Below the pieces are notes generated by a model, which saw nothing but the letters and a program-made list of their open reading frames with translations, searched no databases and was not told the DNA's origin. From assembly GCA_964542765.1 (NCBI GenBank), contig CAZIVO010000010.1, positions 1-51,892 of the forward strand: a DNA stretch of 51,892 nucleotides, written 5' to 3'. The DNA comes from CAZIVO01 sp964542765 (GTDB taxonomy: Bacteria; Planctomycetota; UBA1135; UBA2386). Positions within the stretch are counted from its first letter, which is position 1. Each line of letters begins with the position of its first letter. The position numbers and the translations under genes are program-made. Shown here in pieces: positions 25,900-35,493 of the stretch.

Positions 25900-27717
25900 A
25901 TGCGAATTGCTCCCATCTTCCTCTCGTCCTTCCTGTTTGCGAGCATTCTGCCGTGCCAGATCACCCCTGCTGATCCCGGCACCTCTTACCACTTCAAGAT
26001 TCATGCGCCGGTCAGTTCGGCGCAGAGGGCGGTGCTTGAGCGGGAGTTCGACCTCCTGCACACGCATCTACGAAGCGCTTCGCTCGAGGTGGTGGTGCTG
26101 CCCGAAGAACTCAAAAATTTTCAGCGGCTTGGCCTTCGGACGAGCTTGATTGCCCGTGGCAGGCCCTTCCGGGACATTGTTGCCGGCAACCACGATTGGC
26201 CGCCGGATCCGAACTACTACACGGTCCAGGAATCGATCGCCGCAATGGACAAGCTTGTCCAGACCTACCCAGGCCTTGCCAAGAGGATCAATCTCTCGGC
26301 CTTGCCGGGTGGGTCGAAAACACATAATGGCCAAAGTATCTTCGGCCTCAAGATTTCCGACAATGTGTCGAGCGATGAGGACGAGCCGGCAATCCTGATG
26401 GCGAGTCAGCATCATTGCCGTGAACTGAATTCGCCCGTCATCATCCTTGAGGCGATGAAGAGGATCCTCGGAGGATACAGTTCGGACCCCAAGCTCAAGA
26501 GCCTGGTGGATTCTTACGAACTCATCCTGGTTCCGACCGTGAATCCCGATGGCGTCGATTACGTGTGGTCCAATGACAACATGTGGCGAAAGAATCGTCG
26601 AAATAATGGTGGTGGTGCCTACGGCGTTGATCTGAACAGAAACTATTCCTTCTTGTGGGGTCGCTGCGGGGCTTCATCCTCGACGCGATCCAGCACCTAC
26701 AAGGGACCTTCCGCCGGTAGCGAGCCCGAGGTTCAGACGATGATGGCGGTGGCCAAGGCATATCGGCCCGAGATCTATCTCGATTTTCACAGTTCCGGGC
26801 AGGAGGTTTTGTTTACCTACGCTCCCTGTGCCACGGTGGATTCGACGATTCGCAGCTACTTGAACAGCTATGCAAATGATCTACGGGCCCCGATGAACTA
26901 TCGCTTCAGAGCTCCATCAGCATCCGGTGAGGCTCCCGAGTTCCACTGGGCCGATACCGGGGCCATGTCTTTTTTGGTGGAAATAAGCACTTCATTCCAG
27001 CCGACATATTCGGTCACGGTGAACGAAGAGAAGCGAGTTTGGCCAGGAGAGTATCGTGTGCTGACGGCGTGGAGGCCGGCTGTGCGCGGTCACATCCGGT
27101 CGATTTACCAGAACCAACCAGTGGAGACCACGATCTCGGTCACGCCCAACAGGTTCAGCCATGGTGAGACGCGGCGGAGCCGCGCACGCGATGGGCGGTA
27201 TAGCCTGTGGCTGCCGATCGGATCCCATACGGTCAGCGTCAGTGCGCCCGGCCACCGAACGCAGACGAGGACCGTTCAGATCACGACGCTCAACAGCCCG
27301 CAGAACCTCGATTTCGAACTCATTCCGACGAATGTTTCGACGCCGACGCTCACCCTTTCGGGAACCCACAAGATCGGGACGACGACGCGCTTCACCTACA
27401 GCAGTCCGGGTGACGCCGGTCTCTATTACTGGGTTGCTCTGTCAGCGGGCACGACCCCGGGCCTGATCATCGGATCACGTACGATCCCGCTGAAGCCGGA
27501 TGGGCTTCTGTTTGCGTCGGCCACCCCGGGCAATCTTTTGAAGGCGAACCTGGGCAGTCTGCCGCCGTCGAGCCAAGTCACCGCGAGCTTGTCAATTCCT
27601 GTGATCCCGCAGTTTGTCGGGATTTCTCTCTACGCGGGAGGCGTGACCTTGTCGAAGTCCTGGACCTCGAAGGTGAAGAGTTTCAGCGCAGCCTCCAAGT
27701 TCACTATTCGTCGCTAG
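25900..27717 (+). CDS. Secreted zinc carboxypeptidase, M14 family
   Basis: A 605-residue exported peptidase. A signal peptide ends near ASILPCQ. The M14 catalytic domain spans about residues 105-400: zinc ligands H172 and E175 in HHCRE, H297 in DFHSSG, substrate-binding R247 in LNRNYS and the catalytic glutamate E361 in FLVEIS. All are present, so it should be active. A regulatory-like domain follows (about 400-485), then a C-terminal beta-sandwich of about 110 residues that resembles the tail of the secreted protein at 36280. ATG 25900 is clear. Confidence 0.9.
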   Translation: MRIAPIFLSSFLFASILPCQITPADPGTSYHFKIHAPVSSAQRAVLEREFDLLHTHLRSASLEVVVLPEELKNFQRLGLRTSLIARGRPFRDIVAGNHDWPPDPNYYTVQESIAAMDKLVQTYPGLAKRINLSALPGGSKTHNGQSIFGLKISDNVSSDEDEPAILMASQHHCRELNSPVIILEAMKRILGGYSSDPKLKSLVDSYELILVPTVNPDGVDYVWSNDNMWRKNRRNNGGGAYGVDLNRNYSFLWGRCGASSSTRSSTYKGPSAGSEPEVQTMMAVAKAYRPEIYLDFHSSGQEVLFTYAPCATVDSTIRSYLNSYANDLRAPMNYRFRAPSASGEAPEFHWADTGAMSFLVEISTSFQPTYSVTVNEEKRVWPGEYRVLTAWRPAVRGHIRSIYQNQPVETTISVTPNRFSHGETRRSRARDGRYSLWLPIGSHTVSVSAPGHRTQTRTVQITTLNSPQNLDFELIPTNVSTPTLTLSGTHKIGTTTRFTYSSPGDAGLYYWVALSAGTTPGLIIGSRTIPLKPDGLLFASATPGNLLKANLGSLPPSSQVTASLSIPVIPQFVGISLYAGGVTLSKSWTSKVKSFSAASKFTIRR

Positions 27718-27828
27718 ACACCCTCTTCCCCTCGTTCTTGCCCCCTGAGCGGTGCCCCGCTACTGTTCCCCGTCCCGCTGGTATCCGGTTGTTGATACTG
27801 GCAGAGGCGAAGGACGGAGAACAGGATA

Positions 27829-28950
27829 GTGAGCAAGGGTGGCCTCGAAGGCGTTGTCGCATCCGATTCCGCGATCGGAAAGATCAAGGGGTCCGATGGC
27901 GAGCTTCGTTACCGCGGCTACCTGATCAAGGATCTCGCTGACCACTCGAGCTTTGTTGAAACGGCCTTTCTCCTGTGGCACGGCGAACTGCCCTCCACCA
28001 GCGAACTCGAGGCCCTTCACGAGGAATTGCGCGTTGCCCGCGTCCTCTCGGACGATTTGGGGGACGTTTTGCGAGTGGTAGCAAAAACCCATTTGCCCAT
28101 GGACGCTTTGCGGACCTTGGTATCAGCGGCGGGCACCGGTCATTTCGATGGAGAAATGAGCCATCCGGAAGAGGTTCTGAAGCATGCAATTCGCCTGACC
28201 GCCTGCTTGCCGACCATGACTGCGGCTTACGACCGCCTCCGCAAGGGGTTGGAGCCGTTACCGCCGCGCGATGATCTCAGCCATGCGGCAAACTTTCTCT
28301 ACATGTTGACGGGAGAGGAGCCCGAGCAAGAGATCGTATCGATGTTCGACACCTGCCTCATTCTCCATGCCGAACATGGGTTCAATGCTTCGACTTTTTC
28401 AGGGCGGGTGACGGCTGCAACCCTCAGCGACATCTATTCAGCGGTCACCTCCGCGATAGGAACACTCAAGGGACCGTTGCATGGTGGAGCGAACACCGCG
28501 GTCATGAACATGTTGCTCGAGATCAACAGCGTTGAAGCGGTTGAGCCAAGGCTCGACGAAATGCTGGCGTCGAAACAGAAAATCATGGGCTTCGGCCATC
28601 GCGTCTACAAGGTCATTGATCCGCGCGCCGTGATCCTCAAAGAGTTCTCTCGCCGCATGTCCGAGATCAAGGGTGAATCTCTTTGGTATGACATGTCGAC
28701 GAAACTCGAAACACTCATGGCCGAACGCAAGGGCATCGACATGAATGTCGATTTCTATTCCGCTTCTGCTTACTACAGCATGGGGATCGATCCGGACCTG
28801 TTCACCACGATCTTCGCGATCAGTCGCGTTGCTGGTTGGACGGCCCACGTGATGGAGCAGTATGGCAACAATCGGTTGATTCGCCCGCGCTCTAACTGGG
28901 TGGGCGCAGAGCCAAGAGATTATCTGGCGATGGATCAGAGATCCGGTTAG
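27829..28950 (+). CDS. gltA: Citrate synthase
   Basis: A 373-residue citrate or 2-methylcitrate synthase of the short type. The catalytic residues are present: histidines in LHGGANTA and GFGHRVYK and the aspartate in VDFYSA. EHGFNASTF and GPLHGGA match the family. It joins acetyl-CoA and oxaloacetate at the entry of the TCA cycle; a role with propionyl-CoA cannot be excluded without neighbours. It starts at GTG 27829, with GGAGAA about nine bases upstream. The TAG stop shares its last base with a GTG of the next gene. Confidence 0.93.
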   Translation: MSKGGLEGVVASDSAIGKIKGSDGELRYRGYLIKDLADHSSFVETAFLLWHGELPSTSELEALHEELRVARVLSDDLGDVLRVVAKTHLPMDALRTLVSAAGTGHFDGEMSHPEEVLKHAIRLTACLPTMTAAYDRLRKGLEPLPPRDDLSHAANFLYMLTGEEPEQEIVSMFDTCLILHAEHGFNASTFSGRVTAATLSDIYSAVTSAIGTLKGPLHGGANTAVMNMLLEINSVEAVEPRLDEMLASKQKIMGFGHRVYKVIDPRAVILKEFSRRMSEIKGESLWYDMSTKLETLMAERKGIDMNVDFYSASAYYSMGIDPDLFTTIFAISRVAGWTAHVMEQYGNNRLIRPRSNWVGAEPRDYLAMDQRSG

Positions 28951-29591
28951 TGCCCTTGCCCATGCGACTGTTCGTGGGCGATATTCAAGGCTGCTTGGAG
29001 CCTCTTGACCGACTTCTGGCCGAGGCCGGATTTCGTCGAGGCCACGATATCTTGCACCCGGTTGGCGATCTGGTCGCGAAGGGCCCTGATTCGCAGGGGG
29101 TCCTGTCTCGACTCATGGATCTTGGTGCGCAGCCAGTCGTGGGTAACCATGATTTGAAATGGCTCGAACGGGGCAAGATTCAAGATGAGGCGCATGAACG
29201 ATGGTTGCGCGAGCAACCTGCTATTCGCCTTCTTGAAGACCCAGGCCTGATTCTTGTTCACGCGGGTTTGCATCCCCACTGGAGAGAGGACGACCTGCTT
29301 TCGTTGACGCCTGATGAGGTGGGGTTCGCGGTGACCGTCCGTTACTGCGACTCCGAGGGTCGCCGGCCCTCCTCCGACTGGCCTCCGCCACCGCTTCCCT
29401 ACGAGCCCTGGGACACGTACTACACGGGTGATAAGCGGGTTGTATTTGGCCACTGGGCGCGCCGTGGTTTGGTGCGGACGGACAGGGTCATCGGCCTGGA
29501 CACGGGTTGTGTGTATGGAGGTCAGATGACGGGGTGGTGGGCCGAGGAGGATCGCCTCATCCAGGTTCCGGGGCTGGAAGTCTCGAACTGA
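28950..29591 (+). CDS. ApaH-type symmetrical diadenosine tetraphosphatase
   Basis: A 213-residue PPP-family phosphatase that probably hydrolyses Ap4A to ADP. Motifs run in order: GDIQGC, GDLVAKGPDS, GNHD, HAGLHPHW and VFGHWARRG. It is shorter than E. coli ApaH (280 residues), chiefly in the middle. The start is GTG 28950 (TAGTG overlap with the citrate synthase stop) or ATG 28962. ApaH-like activity also removes Np4 caps from RNA in other bacteria. No apaG is nearby. Confidence 0.85.
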   Translation: MPLPMRLFVGDIQGCLEPLDRLLAEAGFRRGHDILHPVGDLVAKGPDSQGVLSRLMDLGAQPVVGNHDLKWLERGKIQDEAHERWLREQPAIRLLEDPGLILVHAGLHPHWREDDLLSLTPDEVGFAVTVRYCDSEGRRPSSDWPPPPLPYEPWDTYYTGDKRVVFGHWARRGLVRTDRVIGLDTGCVYGGQMTGWWAEEDRLIQVPGLEVSN

Positions 29592-29630
29592 CTCACTGGT
29601 GAGGGGGCGGGGATCTGAGGCCTCTCAACC

Positions 29631-30614
29631 CTATTTGAGTCCCATCTCGCGCAGCAGTTTGGTCACGATTGGCGCGAGGCGTTCCGCGAGGGTCTGATTG
29701 GCATAGCCGGCAAAGGAAAGGTTGGTTGTGACATCCAGAGGAGAGTCCAGGGGTGTCCCATCGGCAGAGGTGATAACGCAGCCAGCTTCCTGAGCGATCA
29801 GCGAGGTGCAGAGGTCATAGGGTCGGCAGCAAAGGGTGGAGTCGAAACCGAGAACTCGATGGACGAGGGGCCTCATGTCGATGACGAATCGGTCGCGCCC
29901 CAAGGCCAACTCGGCGAGTTGACCTCCGGAACTGATGTACTGGTCGGTATAGATTTCGGCTTTGTGATGATTCCACCCTCCTCGCTCGATGCGGAGGAGT
30001 TCCTCTTCAAAGCGAGAGGTGATGTCCTTGCCTCCCTGGAAAAAGTTGACGACGGTGGCGAAGCCGTGCTTCAGGTCGGTTGCCTGTGTGGGCACGACGG
30101 CCAGATGTTCGACCTCACCGGTCAAAATATTTTCCCGAGTCCCTTGCACCCCCTTGCCGCGAGTGGCGACCAGCCGATCAGAGAGGTGCTGGCGGGTGGT
30201 CGGGAGTTCGGTCATGACGGCATGCTCGATGTCGGAAAGGCGGGTTTCAGGACCCTTATCAGGGGCGGTCCCGGCGAGACACCAAGCGCTTCGCTTGTCG
30301 TACATCAGGCCTCGTGTGCCATCGATGGGGTCGACGATCAACCGGAACTCGGGACCGGAAACTCCGGGTTGCCCGAAGATCCTGTCGGATTCGAGGCCTT
30401 CGGCGATGAGAATGAAGGGCTGCTCTTTCCCCCACTCCTCACAGAATGGCACGAGGACATCTTCGGCTGCGATATCGAGGGCAAAGATCGTGTCGCCGGT
30501 ATCATCACGGACACTGCGGCTCAGGCTATGACTGGCTTGTGAGCGCATCGTCGTGCATACGGCATCGCGAAGCTGGCGCTGGAGTTCGATCAGCCTTGGA
30601 ATCGTGTCTTGCAT
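29631..30614 (-). CDS. Inositol-monophosphatase-family phosphatase
   Basis: A 327-residue member of the IMPase/FBPase fold. The metal and phosphate motif is VDPIDGTRGLMYDKRSAW, preceded by an acidic AEGLESD segment, and the second motif is RPYDLCTSLIAQEAGC. The substrate is undetermined. It is about 50 residues longer than typical inositol monophosphatases, with an insertion in the middle (about residues 150-200). ATG 30614 is clear, and the tRNA gene lies divergently 41 bp upstream. Confidence 0.85.
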   Translation of the reverse strand: MQDTIPRLIELQRQLRDAVCTTMRSQASHSLSRSVRDDTGDTIFALDIAAEDVLVPFCEEWGKEQPFILIAEGLESDRIFGQPGVSGPEFRLIVDPIDGTRGLMYDKRSAWCLAGTAPDKGPETRLSDIEHAVMTELPTTRQHLSDRLVATRGKGVQGTRENILTGEVEHLAVVPTQATDLKHGFATVVNFFQGGKDITSRFEEELLRIERGGWNHHKAEIYTDQYISSGGQLAELALGRDRFVIDMRPLVHRVLGFDSTLCCRPYDLCTSLIAQEAGCVITSADGTPLDSPLDVTTNLSFAGYANQTLAERLAPIVTKLLREMGLK

Positions 30615-30655
30615 GGGTTCATCCGTGTGCTCATTCTACGCTGCGAACCCTGGGA

Positions 30656-30732
30656 GGGCCCTTAGCTCAATTGGTAAGAGCAGCTGGCTCATAACCGGTT
30701 GGTTGCAGGTTCGAGTCCTGCAGGGCCCACCA
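30656..30732 (+). tRNA. tRNA with CAT anticodon (Ile2 or elongator Met)
   Basis: A 77-base tRNA gene including an encoded CCA. The acceptor stem pairs GGGCCCT with AGGGCCC, the D arm holds AGCTCAATTGGTAAGAGC, the anticodon loop is CTCATAA with CAT at 30690-30692, and the T arm is GCAGG-TTCGAGT-CCTGC. The acceptor and T arm are closer in layout to bacterial tRNA-Ile2 (lysidine-modified CAU) than to elongator Met, but sequence alone does not settle it. It is not an initiator, since the first pair is G-C. It ends one base before a convergent gene. Confidence 0.95.
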
Positions 30733-30733
30733 A

Positions 30734-31246
30734 TTACCCTCCTTCACCAATCAGCTTCTGGAACTCGGGCATTTCCCTGAGCGAGTCCAGGTCACTCTCG
30801 GCTCTGGCAGCCTTCCGGTAGCTTTCTTCGAGACCGCATGCGATAGAGATCTCGTCGAGGGCTTCTTGGGTTTGCCCCAGGAGAGCGAGATAGCAGCCGA
30901 GGTTGTAGTGACCGATCGCGCTTCTCGAGTCGCGCGCGAGCAGCTTCCTCATCTGTTCGGCAGCTCCTGGGAGATCACCGCTTCGCTTGAGACACCATGC
31001 CTCGGTTACATCCATCCACTTTGGATCGTCGCTGAAGGGTCGCGCTTCTTCTATATCGCTCAGCGCCTTCGGGTAATCGCCGAGAGCGACCCGGGCTCGG
31101 ATTCTCAGCACCAGACCGATGGGCCGCGCCTCTGGCACCTCGAGGAGCGGGCCGACACGCTCCAGTGCCTTGTCGGGTTGGTCAAAATCGAGCCAGCCGT
31201 CAATCTCGATTGCGAGCCGACGCAAGTTATCAGGAACATCTTGCAC
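30734..31246 (-). CDS. TPR-repeat protein
   Basis: A 170-residue cytoplasmic protein made of three to four tetratricopeptide helix pairs, such as KALERVGPLLEVPE, YPKALSDIEEARPF and SAIGHYNLGCYLALLG. The end (LREMPEFQKLIGEG) resembles the closing segment seen in bacterial TPR proteins that carry a DUF-type cap. No signal peptide. The start is GTG 31246. Its stop lies one base from the tRNA 3' end. A partner cannot be inferred. Confidence 0.72.
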   Translation of the reverse strand: MQDVPDNLRRLAIEIDGWLDFDQPDKALERVGPLLEVPEARPIGLVLRIRARVALGDYPKALSDIEEARPFSDDPKWMDVTEAWCLKRSGDLPGAAEQMRKLLARDSRSAIGHYNLGCYLALLGQTQEALDEISIACGLEESYRKAARAESDLDSLREMPEFQKLIGEGG

Positions 31247-31291
31247 GGTTCAGGGAGTGTGAGCGGTGTTGCCCGGGACTGCAACCAGTGG

Positions 31292-32380
31292 TCAGGAGAG
31301 TGTGACTTCATGCCCTCTTGCGGCCACATCGACGATGGATAGGACCTGGTCTTCCTCCATCAGAACGGCCTGATCTGCGAGGTTGACCGTCGGACAGACA
31401 TGGGCGGGGACCAGTTGTATCAGGGTCCCGGGCGGTGGTGCCTCGCCGGCGAGAACCCGTATCGGGAGATGTTCCTCGCTGGGATGCAGCACCTCTAGAT
31501 GTTCCCATCCCTCAACCTGAGCACACGGATCGCCGACGGAGGCGTCCAGTGCCTTGCTCCCTGCATCACAGGTGAGAAGGCCTTGTTCTGGGCTGCTCAT
31601 GATGCGAGCCAGCACACTTGCGGCAGGCTGAAAACCGGGGATGGCCAAGCTCTCGCTTCGGACGTCCCAGTAAACGACGGTTCCCGGACTGATCTTGTGA
31701 TTGAAGTCGCGCAGGCCCTCGTGCCGCAGAGCCTCCGGGAAGGTGGGTGTGCCACTTGTGATCAATTCCAGATCCTCCCCTCCCATTTCGCGCGCTATTT
31801 CGATGAGAGTGTCGTAGATGGCCTCGCATTCGCCCGCGCGCTCTGCGGGACTGAGGTCTGCCAGATGCCCGTCGTAGCAGTGCAGTCCTCGCAGGGAGTT
31901 CCCGGCCGCTGCGATGGTGCTGGCGATGCGGGTGCGATCATCGAATGGGATTCCGGTTCGGTGGTACCCAGGGTCGAGATCCACGAAAATTCCGAGGTCG
32001 GGATTCAGGCGTGTGATTTCGCGAGCGTGTTCTTTGTCTTCTGTAAGGATCGACACTCGGTGATCGGGAAAGGATTTGGCAATGTCTGCAACACGCCGGA
32101 GATTTGCTCCGCGATGTGCCATTGCGACGAGGAGGTCGAGGCCGGAACTGCGGCGTGAAAGGAGAACCACGGCTTCCCTACTGGTGGCGCACTTGAAGTT
32201 CCTGACGCCAACATCGAGAACAAGATCAAGAACCTCGGGAATTTTTGAGGATTTGACGTGTGGTCTCCACCGGTCGGGTTGACCGTCCACGAATTCCATC
32301 ATCTGGGCGAGATTGTTGCGTACGCGGTCGAGCCGAATCAAAAGAGCAGGTGACTGCAGATCGTCGAGGCGCAGGGTCAT
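31292..32380 (-). CDS. DSD1-family PLP enzyme (D-threonine aldolase/D-serine dehydratase-like)
   Basis: A 362-residue fold-type III PLP enzyme. The cofactor lysine is K43 in RPHVKSSK, the Schiff base position of the D-threonine aldolase and eukaryotic D-serine dehydratase group. The zinc-site residues H327 and C329 lie in PAHVCPTVNL. It should cleave or dehydrate a D-hydroxyamino acid; the exact substrate is unclear. I chose ATG 32380, with GAGG a few bases upstream, over the in-frame ATG at 32482, which would overlap the end of the hydrolase gene. Confidence 0.87.
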   Translation of the reverse strand: MTLRLDDLQSPALLIRLDRVRNNLAQMMEFVDGQPDRWRPHVKSSKIPEVLDLVLDVGVRNFKCATSREAVVLLSRRSSGLDLLVAMAHRGANLRRVADIAKSFPDHRVSILTEDKEHAREITRLNPDLGIFVDLDPGYHRTGIPFDDRTRIASTIAAAGNSLRGLHCYDGHLADLSPAERAGECEAIYDTLIEIAREMGGEDLELITSGTPTFPEALRHEGLRDFNHKISPGTVVYWDVRSESLAIPGFQPAASVLARIMSSPEQGLLTCDAGSKALDASVGDPCAQVEGWEHLEVLHPSEEHLPIRVLAGEAPPPGTLIQLVPAHVCPTVNLADQAVLMEEDQVLSIVDVAARGHEVTLS

Positions 32381-32465
32381 GGTTGCCTCGCAAGGTAATC
32401 GAACTTGTCGGTGGACGTCAGCAACGGGTCTCCTGGATTCGGGATCGGTGATGTCTAGATGCGCT

Positions 32466-33191
32466 TCAGGTGTCTCGGGCATCCCTGAGTAGCCAGTCGC
32501 CCGTCATCCGGCAGACTTCATCGATACAGCTATGCAACTGGTGATCGCCTCCGTCCACGACCCACAATTTTTTTCGATCGTGCGGGATCTTGGCGAAGAA
32601 GTCTTCGCTTTCGCGTACGGGGATCCGGTCGTCGAGAGTTCCGTGGACCAGCAACACGCTTGCTTCGATGCTCTCGGGCAATTTCGATTCATCCCACTGG
32701 ATAGCATCATCGATGATGTTCGGGCGCAGTGCGCCGGAACTCCCGAAGTGGCTGCTTTGATGAAGATCTGTCTGCTTTAGCGTTTGGATGAATCCAAGCG
32801 CTGGTGCCAGAAGGACCAGGCCTCCTACCAAGCCCTTGTTCCGGGCTGCAACCCATGCGGCAACGAGTCCGCCCATCGAAGTGCCGACCAGGATGCTTTT
32901 CCCGACGTGGCGAAGTGCCGCCTCCCCATCCTCTATAAGGTTGGTCAGGGTGATGTCTGGAAGATTTCCATCCGAGTCGCCGTGACCATGGAAATCGAAG
33001 GCCGAGAAAGGCCTTCCGTGTGCATGCGCGTAGCGGGCGAGAGCCGAGCTTTTTTCTCCCCAGCGCTGAGAAGCGAAGCCATGCATGAAGAGAAGGCCCG
33101 GGCCCTTTCCCGGCAGCTGGTCCAGAGCAATCTGGATTCCCGGTCTTACCTCCAGCCGATGGCTCTCGGTCAGGGCCGAGAGTCTGGTCAC
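32466..33191 (-). CDS. Alpha/beta hydrolase
   Basis: A 241-residue cytoplasmic serine hydrolase. The nucleophile elbow is GTSMGG (S105), the acid is in HGTLDDRIP and the histidine is in GGDHQLH, with the oxyanion-side segment FMHGFASQR. The overall form is that of acyl-esterase or YqiA/BioH-like hydrolases with a minimal lid; the substrate is unknown. GTG 33191 overlaps the greA stop as GTGA. Confidence 0.85.
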   Translation of the reverse strand: MTRLSALTESHRLEVRPGIQIALDQLPGKGPGLLFMHGFASQRWGEKSSALARYAHAHGRPFSAFDFHGHGDSDGNLPDITLTNLIEDGEAALRHVGKSILVGTSMGGLVAAWVAARNKGLVGGLVLLAPALGFIQTLKQTDLHQSSHFGSSGALRPNIIDDAIQWDESKLPESIEASVLLVHGTLDDRIPVRESEDFFAKIPHDRKKLWVVDGGDHQLHSCIDEVCRMTGDWLLRDARDT

Positions 33192-35389
33192 ACGATTCTC
33201 TCGATCTTCTCGACCAGCGCTTCCTCGGACTCCTGTTCGCCTGGCACTTCGATCGTGTCACCTAGGGATTTGCCCAGCAACTTTTGGCCAGCGGGTGCGC
33301 GGTAGTTGATCACCCCGTCGCTGTCGGTATCCCAGGGGCCGAGCAGTGACAGTTGGCGTTTTTCGCCCGTCCGCAGGAGCGAGAACGAAACCTTCGTTCC
33401 GGGGGCAATCATGTCATCTGGAATCGGTTGCCCTTCGAGAAGCTTGGCCTTGCGCAGAGAGTTGTTCATCTCTTCAGCGCGGGATGTGAGGTTGCGCTGC
33501 TCTTCCATCGCAGCGTCCCACTCGCTGTTCTCGCTCAGATCGCCGAGCGAGGCGGCAGCACCGATAGCCTCGGAGTTACGCGGGATATCAACCTCGACGA
33601 GGATGCGGTAGGCCTCTTGTTGCCGCGTGAGGCCTTCTTGGGTGACGAAGATATCATCGAGTTCCCAGAAAGGCTTTTCGGGCTTGGCTGTGATATCGGG
33701 ATATTTATCGGCGACCATCCTGAGAACAGCACTGGAGATCTCTTGCGGGAAATCTTGTCCACCGCGCTCGGTGATGCCGAGGTAAGTGGCGAGCGAATCC
33801 TTATCGATCTCCTCAGATATCCTGCTCAGGAGGTTGCGGCGACCTACCAGAAGGCTGGTGAGTCGGGTGAGCAATCTTGCCATCGTGGCGTTCCCACGGC
33901 GTTCTCCCGCAAGGATGCGCGCAAGGTGGAGGAGCACTCGGATGAGCATGATCGGGTCGGGTTGTCGAGGATCGCTATCGAATACCCCGTCCGCATAGAG
34001 TCGCCCGAAAAGATAAGTCAAGGTGGGGTGGCGGCGCGGATAGGGGGCGATGAGGTCCCAGGTTCCAAGGGCCCCTCCGGCACACCCTTCACTCTCCAGG
34101 AGATCGACGACTGGTTGGACGACGCTGGCAGGGAAATCGCGCAGTGCGGCGATGCAGATGTCCGCCCATCCCTCTCCCAGGGCCTCGGACAGGAGTGACA
34201 CCGCCTGTTCTTGAGATTCAACGGTCTTGAGTTCGTCGAAGGCCTTGGGCTGGAAGGTGCCGCCGTCCATGACGAGTGCCTGCAGGCTCTGCGCGGCAGA
34301 TGCGCTGGCTGTTTTATTGTGCTCTTCCAGCAGGAGCAGTCCTTCGAGAAGTTGGCTGTTCGAGATTTCCGAACCCGCGGCGAGCGCTGCCTCTACTCGT
34401 TCGTGAGCGATTTCGAGGATGGCTTCATGCGTGGCCGAGTCGCTGGCACGAGCCAGATACTCTCGACATACGACGATCTCTTGCGCGAGGCCATCGGCAT
34501 GCTGGATTGCAAGCCGGGCCTCTTCGGTATGGGACAGGGGCTTCTTGCGGAGGGAAAAGATCGGCCTGGTCGTGCTCCCCTCGATGCGCAGGTAAGGGTC
34601 GAGCACCGCCGCTGCCTTGGCTCGCTTCCAGAAGCTGGCCCACTTTTTCGCTGGAACGGCCTTGGGCGAGAGGGCTTTCTTGATTTGCGAGCTTGTTGCT
34701 TTCCCGCGCAAGTTTTGGACGGCCTTGCGGATGAGTACCGCCGGCTCTTCCTTGGCGATCCGCGCCACCTCCTCAGGACTCTTGAGGGCCATGCTGCGAA
34801 GGTCGTTCTTGTCGAGGGGCCTCATGCTGTCGATGGCCGTTTTCAGGGGGACTTGTTGCCTGGCCCCGTCAGCGAAGTTGATGACAACCTCGTTTGATGC
34901 CGGAATGAACTCCTCAACGAGACCTTCTCCCCAGCCAGCTGGGTGGTAAAGAACGTGGCTCCCGGTGTAACGGCGGAGATCGTCGAAGGTTTTCAGGGCT
35001 TCGGCGGTGATGTTGGAATCGTTGAGATTTGCCAGGTTCTTGATCTGCGGATACCAAGGCTCCTCGCCGAACAAGGACTCATGAAGCTCGTGAAGCCGCC
35101 CCAGCAACTCGTCGTTTTGCGCGTTATTGCGGATCAAGGTCAGCGCGAGCTGGGCTGCATCGTGATGGCGCTCCTTGAGGGCCAGCGCATCGATCATGAT
35201 GCCCGCGAGCGCCAGCGCCCTGGTAGGCATGTCGTGAGAGCAGAGGATCTCGACGGCGCGGTAAAGGGGCTCGGCAGCGCCAGGATTTTCAACCGATGAT
35301 GCCCAGGCTTTTTCAAGGGCGTCATACTGGCCGTCGAGAGCGAGATGGGCGAAGTCGGGTGACTCGGGTGACAAGGTAGTAGTGGTCAA
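33188..35389 (-). CDS. greA: Giant GreA-type transcription elongation factor
   Basis: A 733-residue protein whose last roughly 150 residues are a GreA/GreB module. It has a coiled coil with the catalytic-tip block GDLSENSEWDAAMEEQ and an FKBP-like C-terminal domain with APGTKVSF and GKSLGDTIEV. GreA normally has about 158 residues. The extra 580 residues contain TPR-like helices (about 1-110), a beta-rich GSHVLYHPAGWGEGLVEEF segment (about 145-200, similar in feel to CarD-type domains) and long helical stretches. Chlamydial GreA has the same extended architecture. The start is TTG 35389 and is uncertain. It should rescue backtracked RNA polymerase through the tip acids. Confidence 0.88.
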   Translation of the reverse strand: MTTTTLSPESPDFAHLALDGQYDALEKAWASSVENPGAAEPLYRAVEILCSHDMPTRALALAGIMIDALALKERHHDAAQLALTLIRNNAQNDELLGRLHELHESLFGEEPWYPQIKNLANLNDSNITAEALKTFDDLRRYTGSHVLYHPAGWGEGLVEEFIPASNEVVINFADGARQQVPLKTAIDSMRPLDKNDLRSMALKSPEEVARIAKEEPAVLIRKAVQNLRGKATSSQIKKALSPKAVPAKKWASFWKRAKAAAVLDPYLRIEGSTTRPIFSLRKKPLSHTEEARLAIQHADGLAQEIVVCREYLARASDSATHEAILEIAHERVEAALAAGSEISNSQLLEGLLLLEEHNKTASASAAQSLQALVMDGGTFQPKAFDELKTVESQEQAVSLLSEALGEGWADICIAALRDFPASVVQPVVDLLESEGCAGGALGTWDLIAPYPRRHPTLTYLFGRLYADGVFDSDPRQPDPIMLIRVLLHLARILAGERRGNATMARLLTRLTSLLVGRRNLLSRISEEIDKDSLATYLGITERGGQDFPQEISSAVLRMVADKYPDITAKPEKPFWELDDIFVTQEGLTRQQEAYRILVEVDIPRNSEAIGAAASLGDLSENSEWDAAMEEQRNLTSRAEEMNNSLRKAKLLEGQPIPDDMIAPGTKVSFSLLRTGEKRQLSLLGPWDTDSDGVINYRAPAGQKLLGKSLGDTIEVPGEQESEEALVEKIERIV

Positions 35390-35493
35390 GGAAGCTAATG
35401 GGAGAGGTGGGGCAGGCAGGATAGCAATACCGGGTGGGAGGTCAAACGTGTGAGCGAATGGATCTTTGTGAGTTTTGCAATTAGCAGGGGCAC

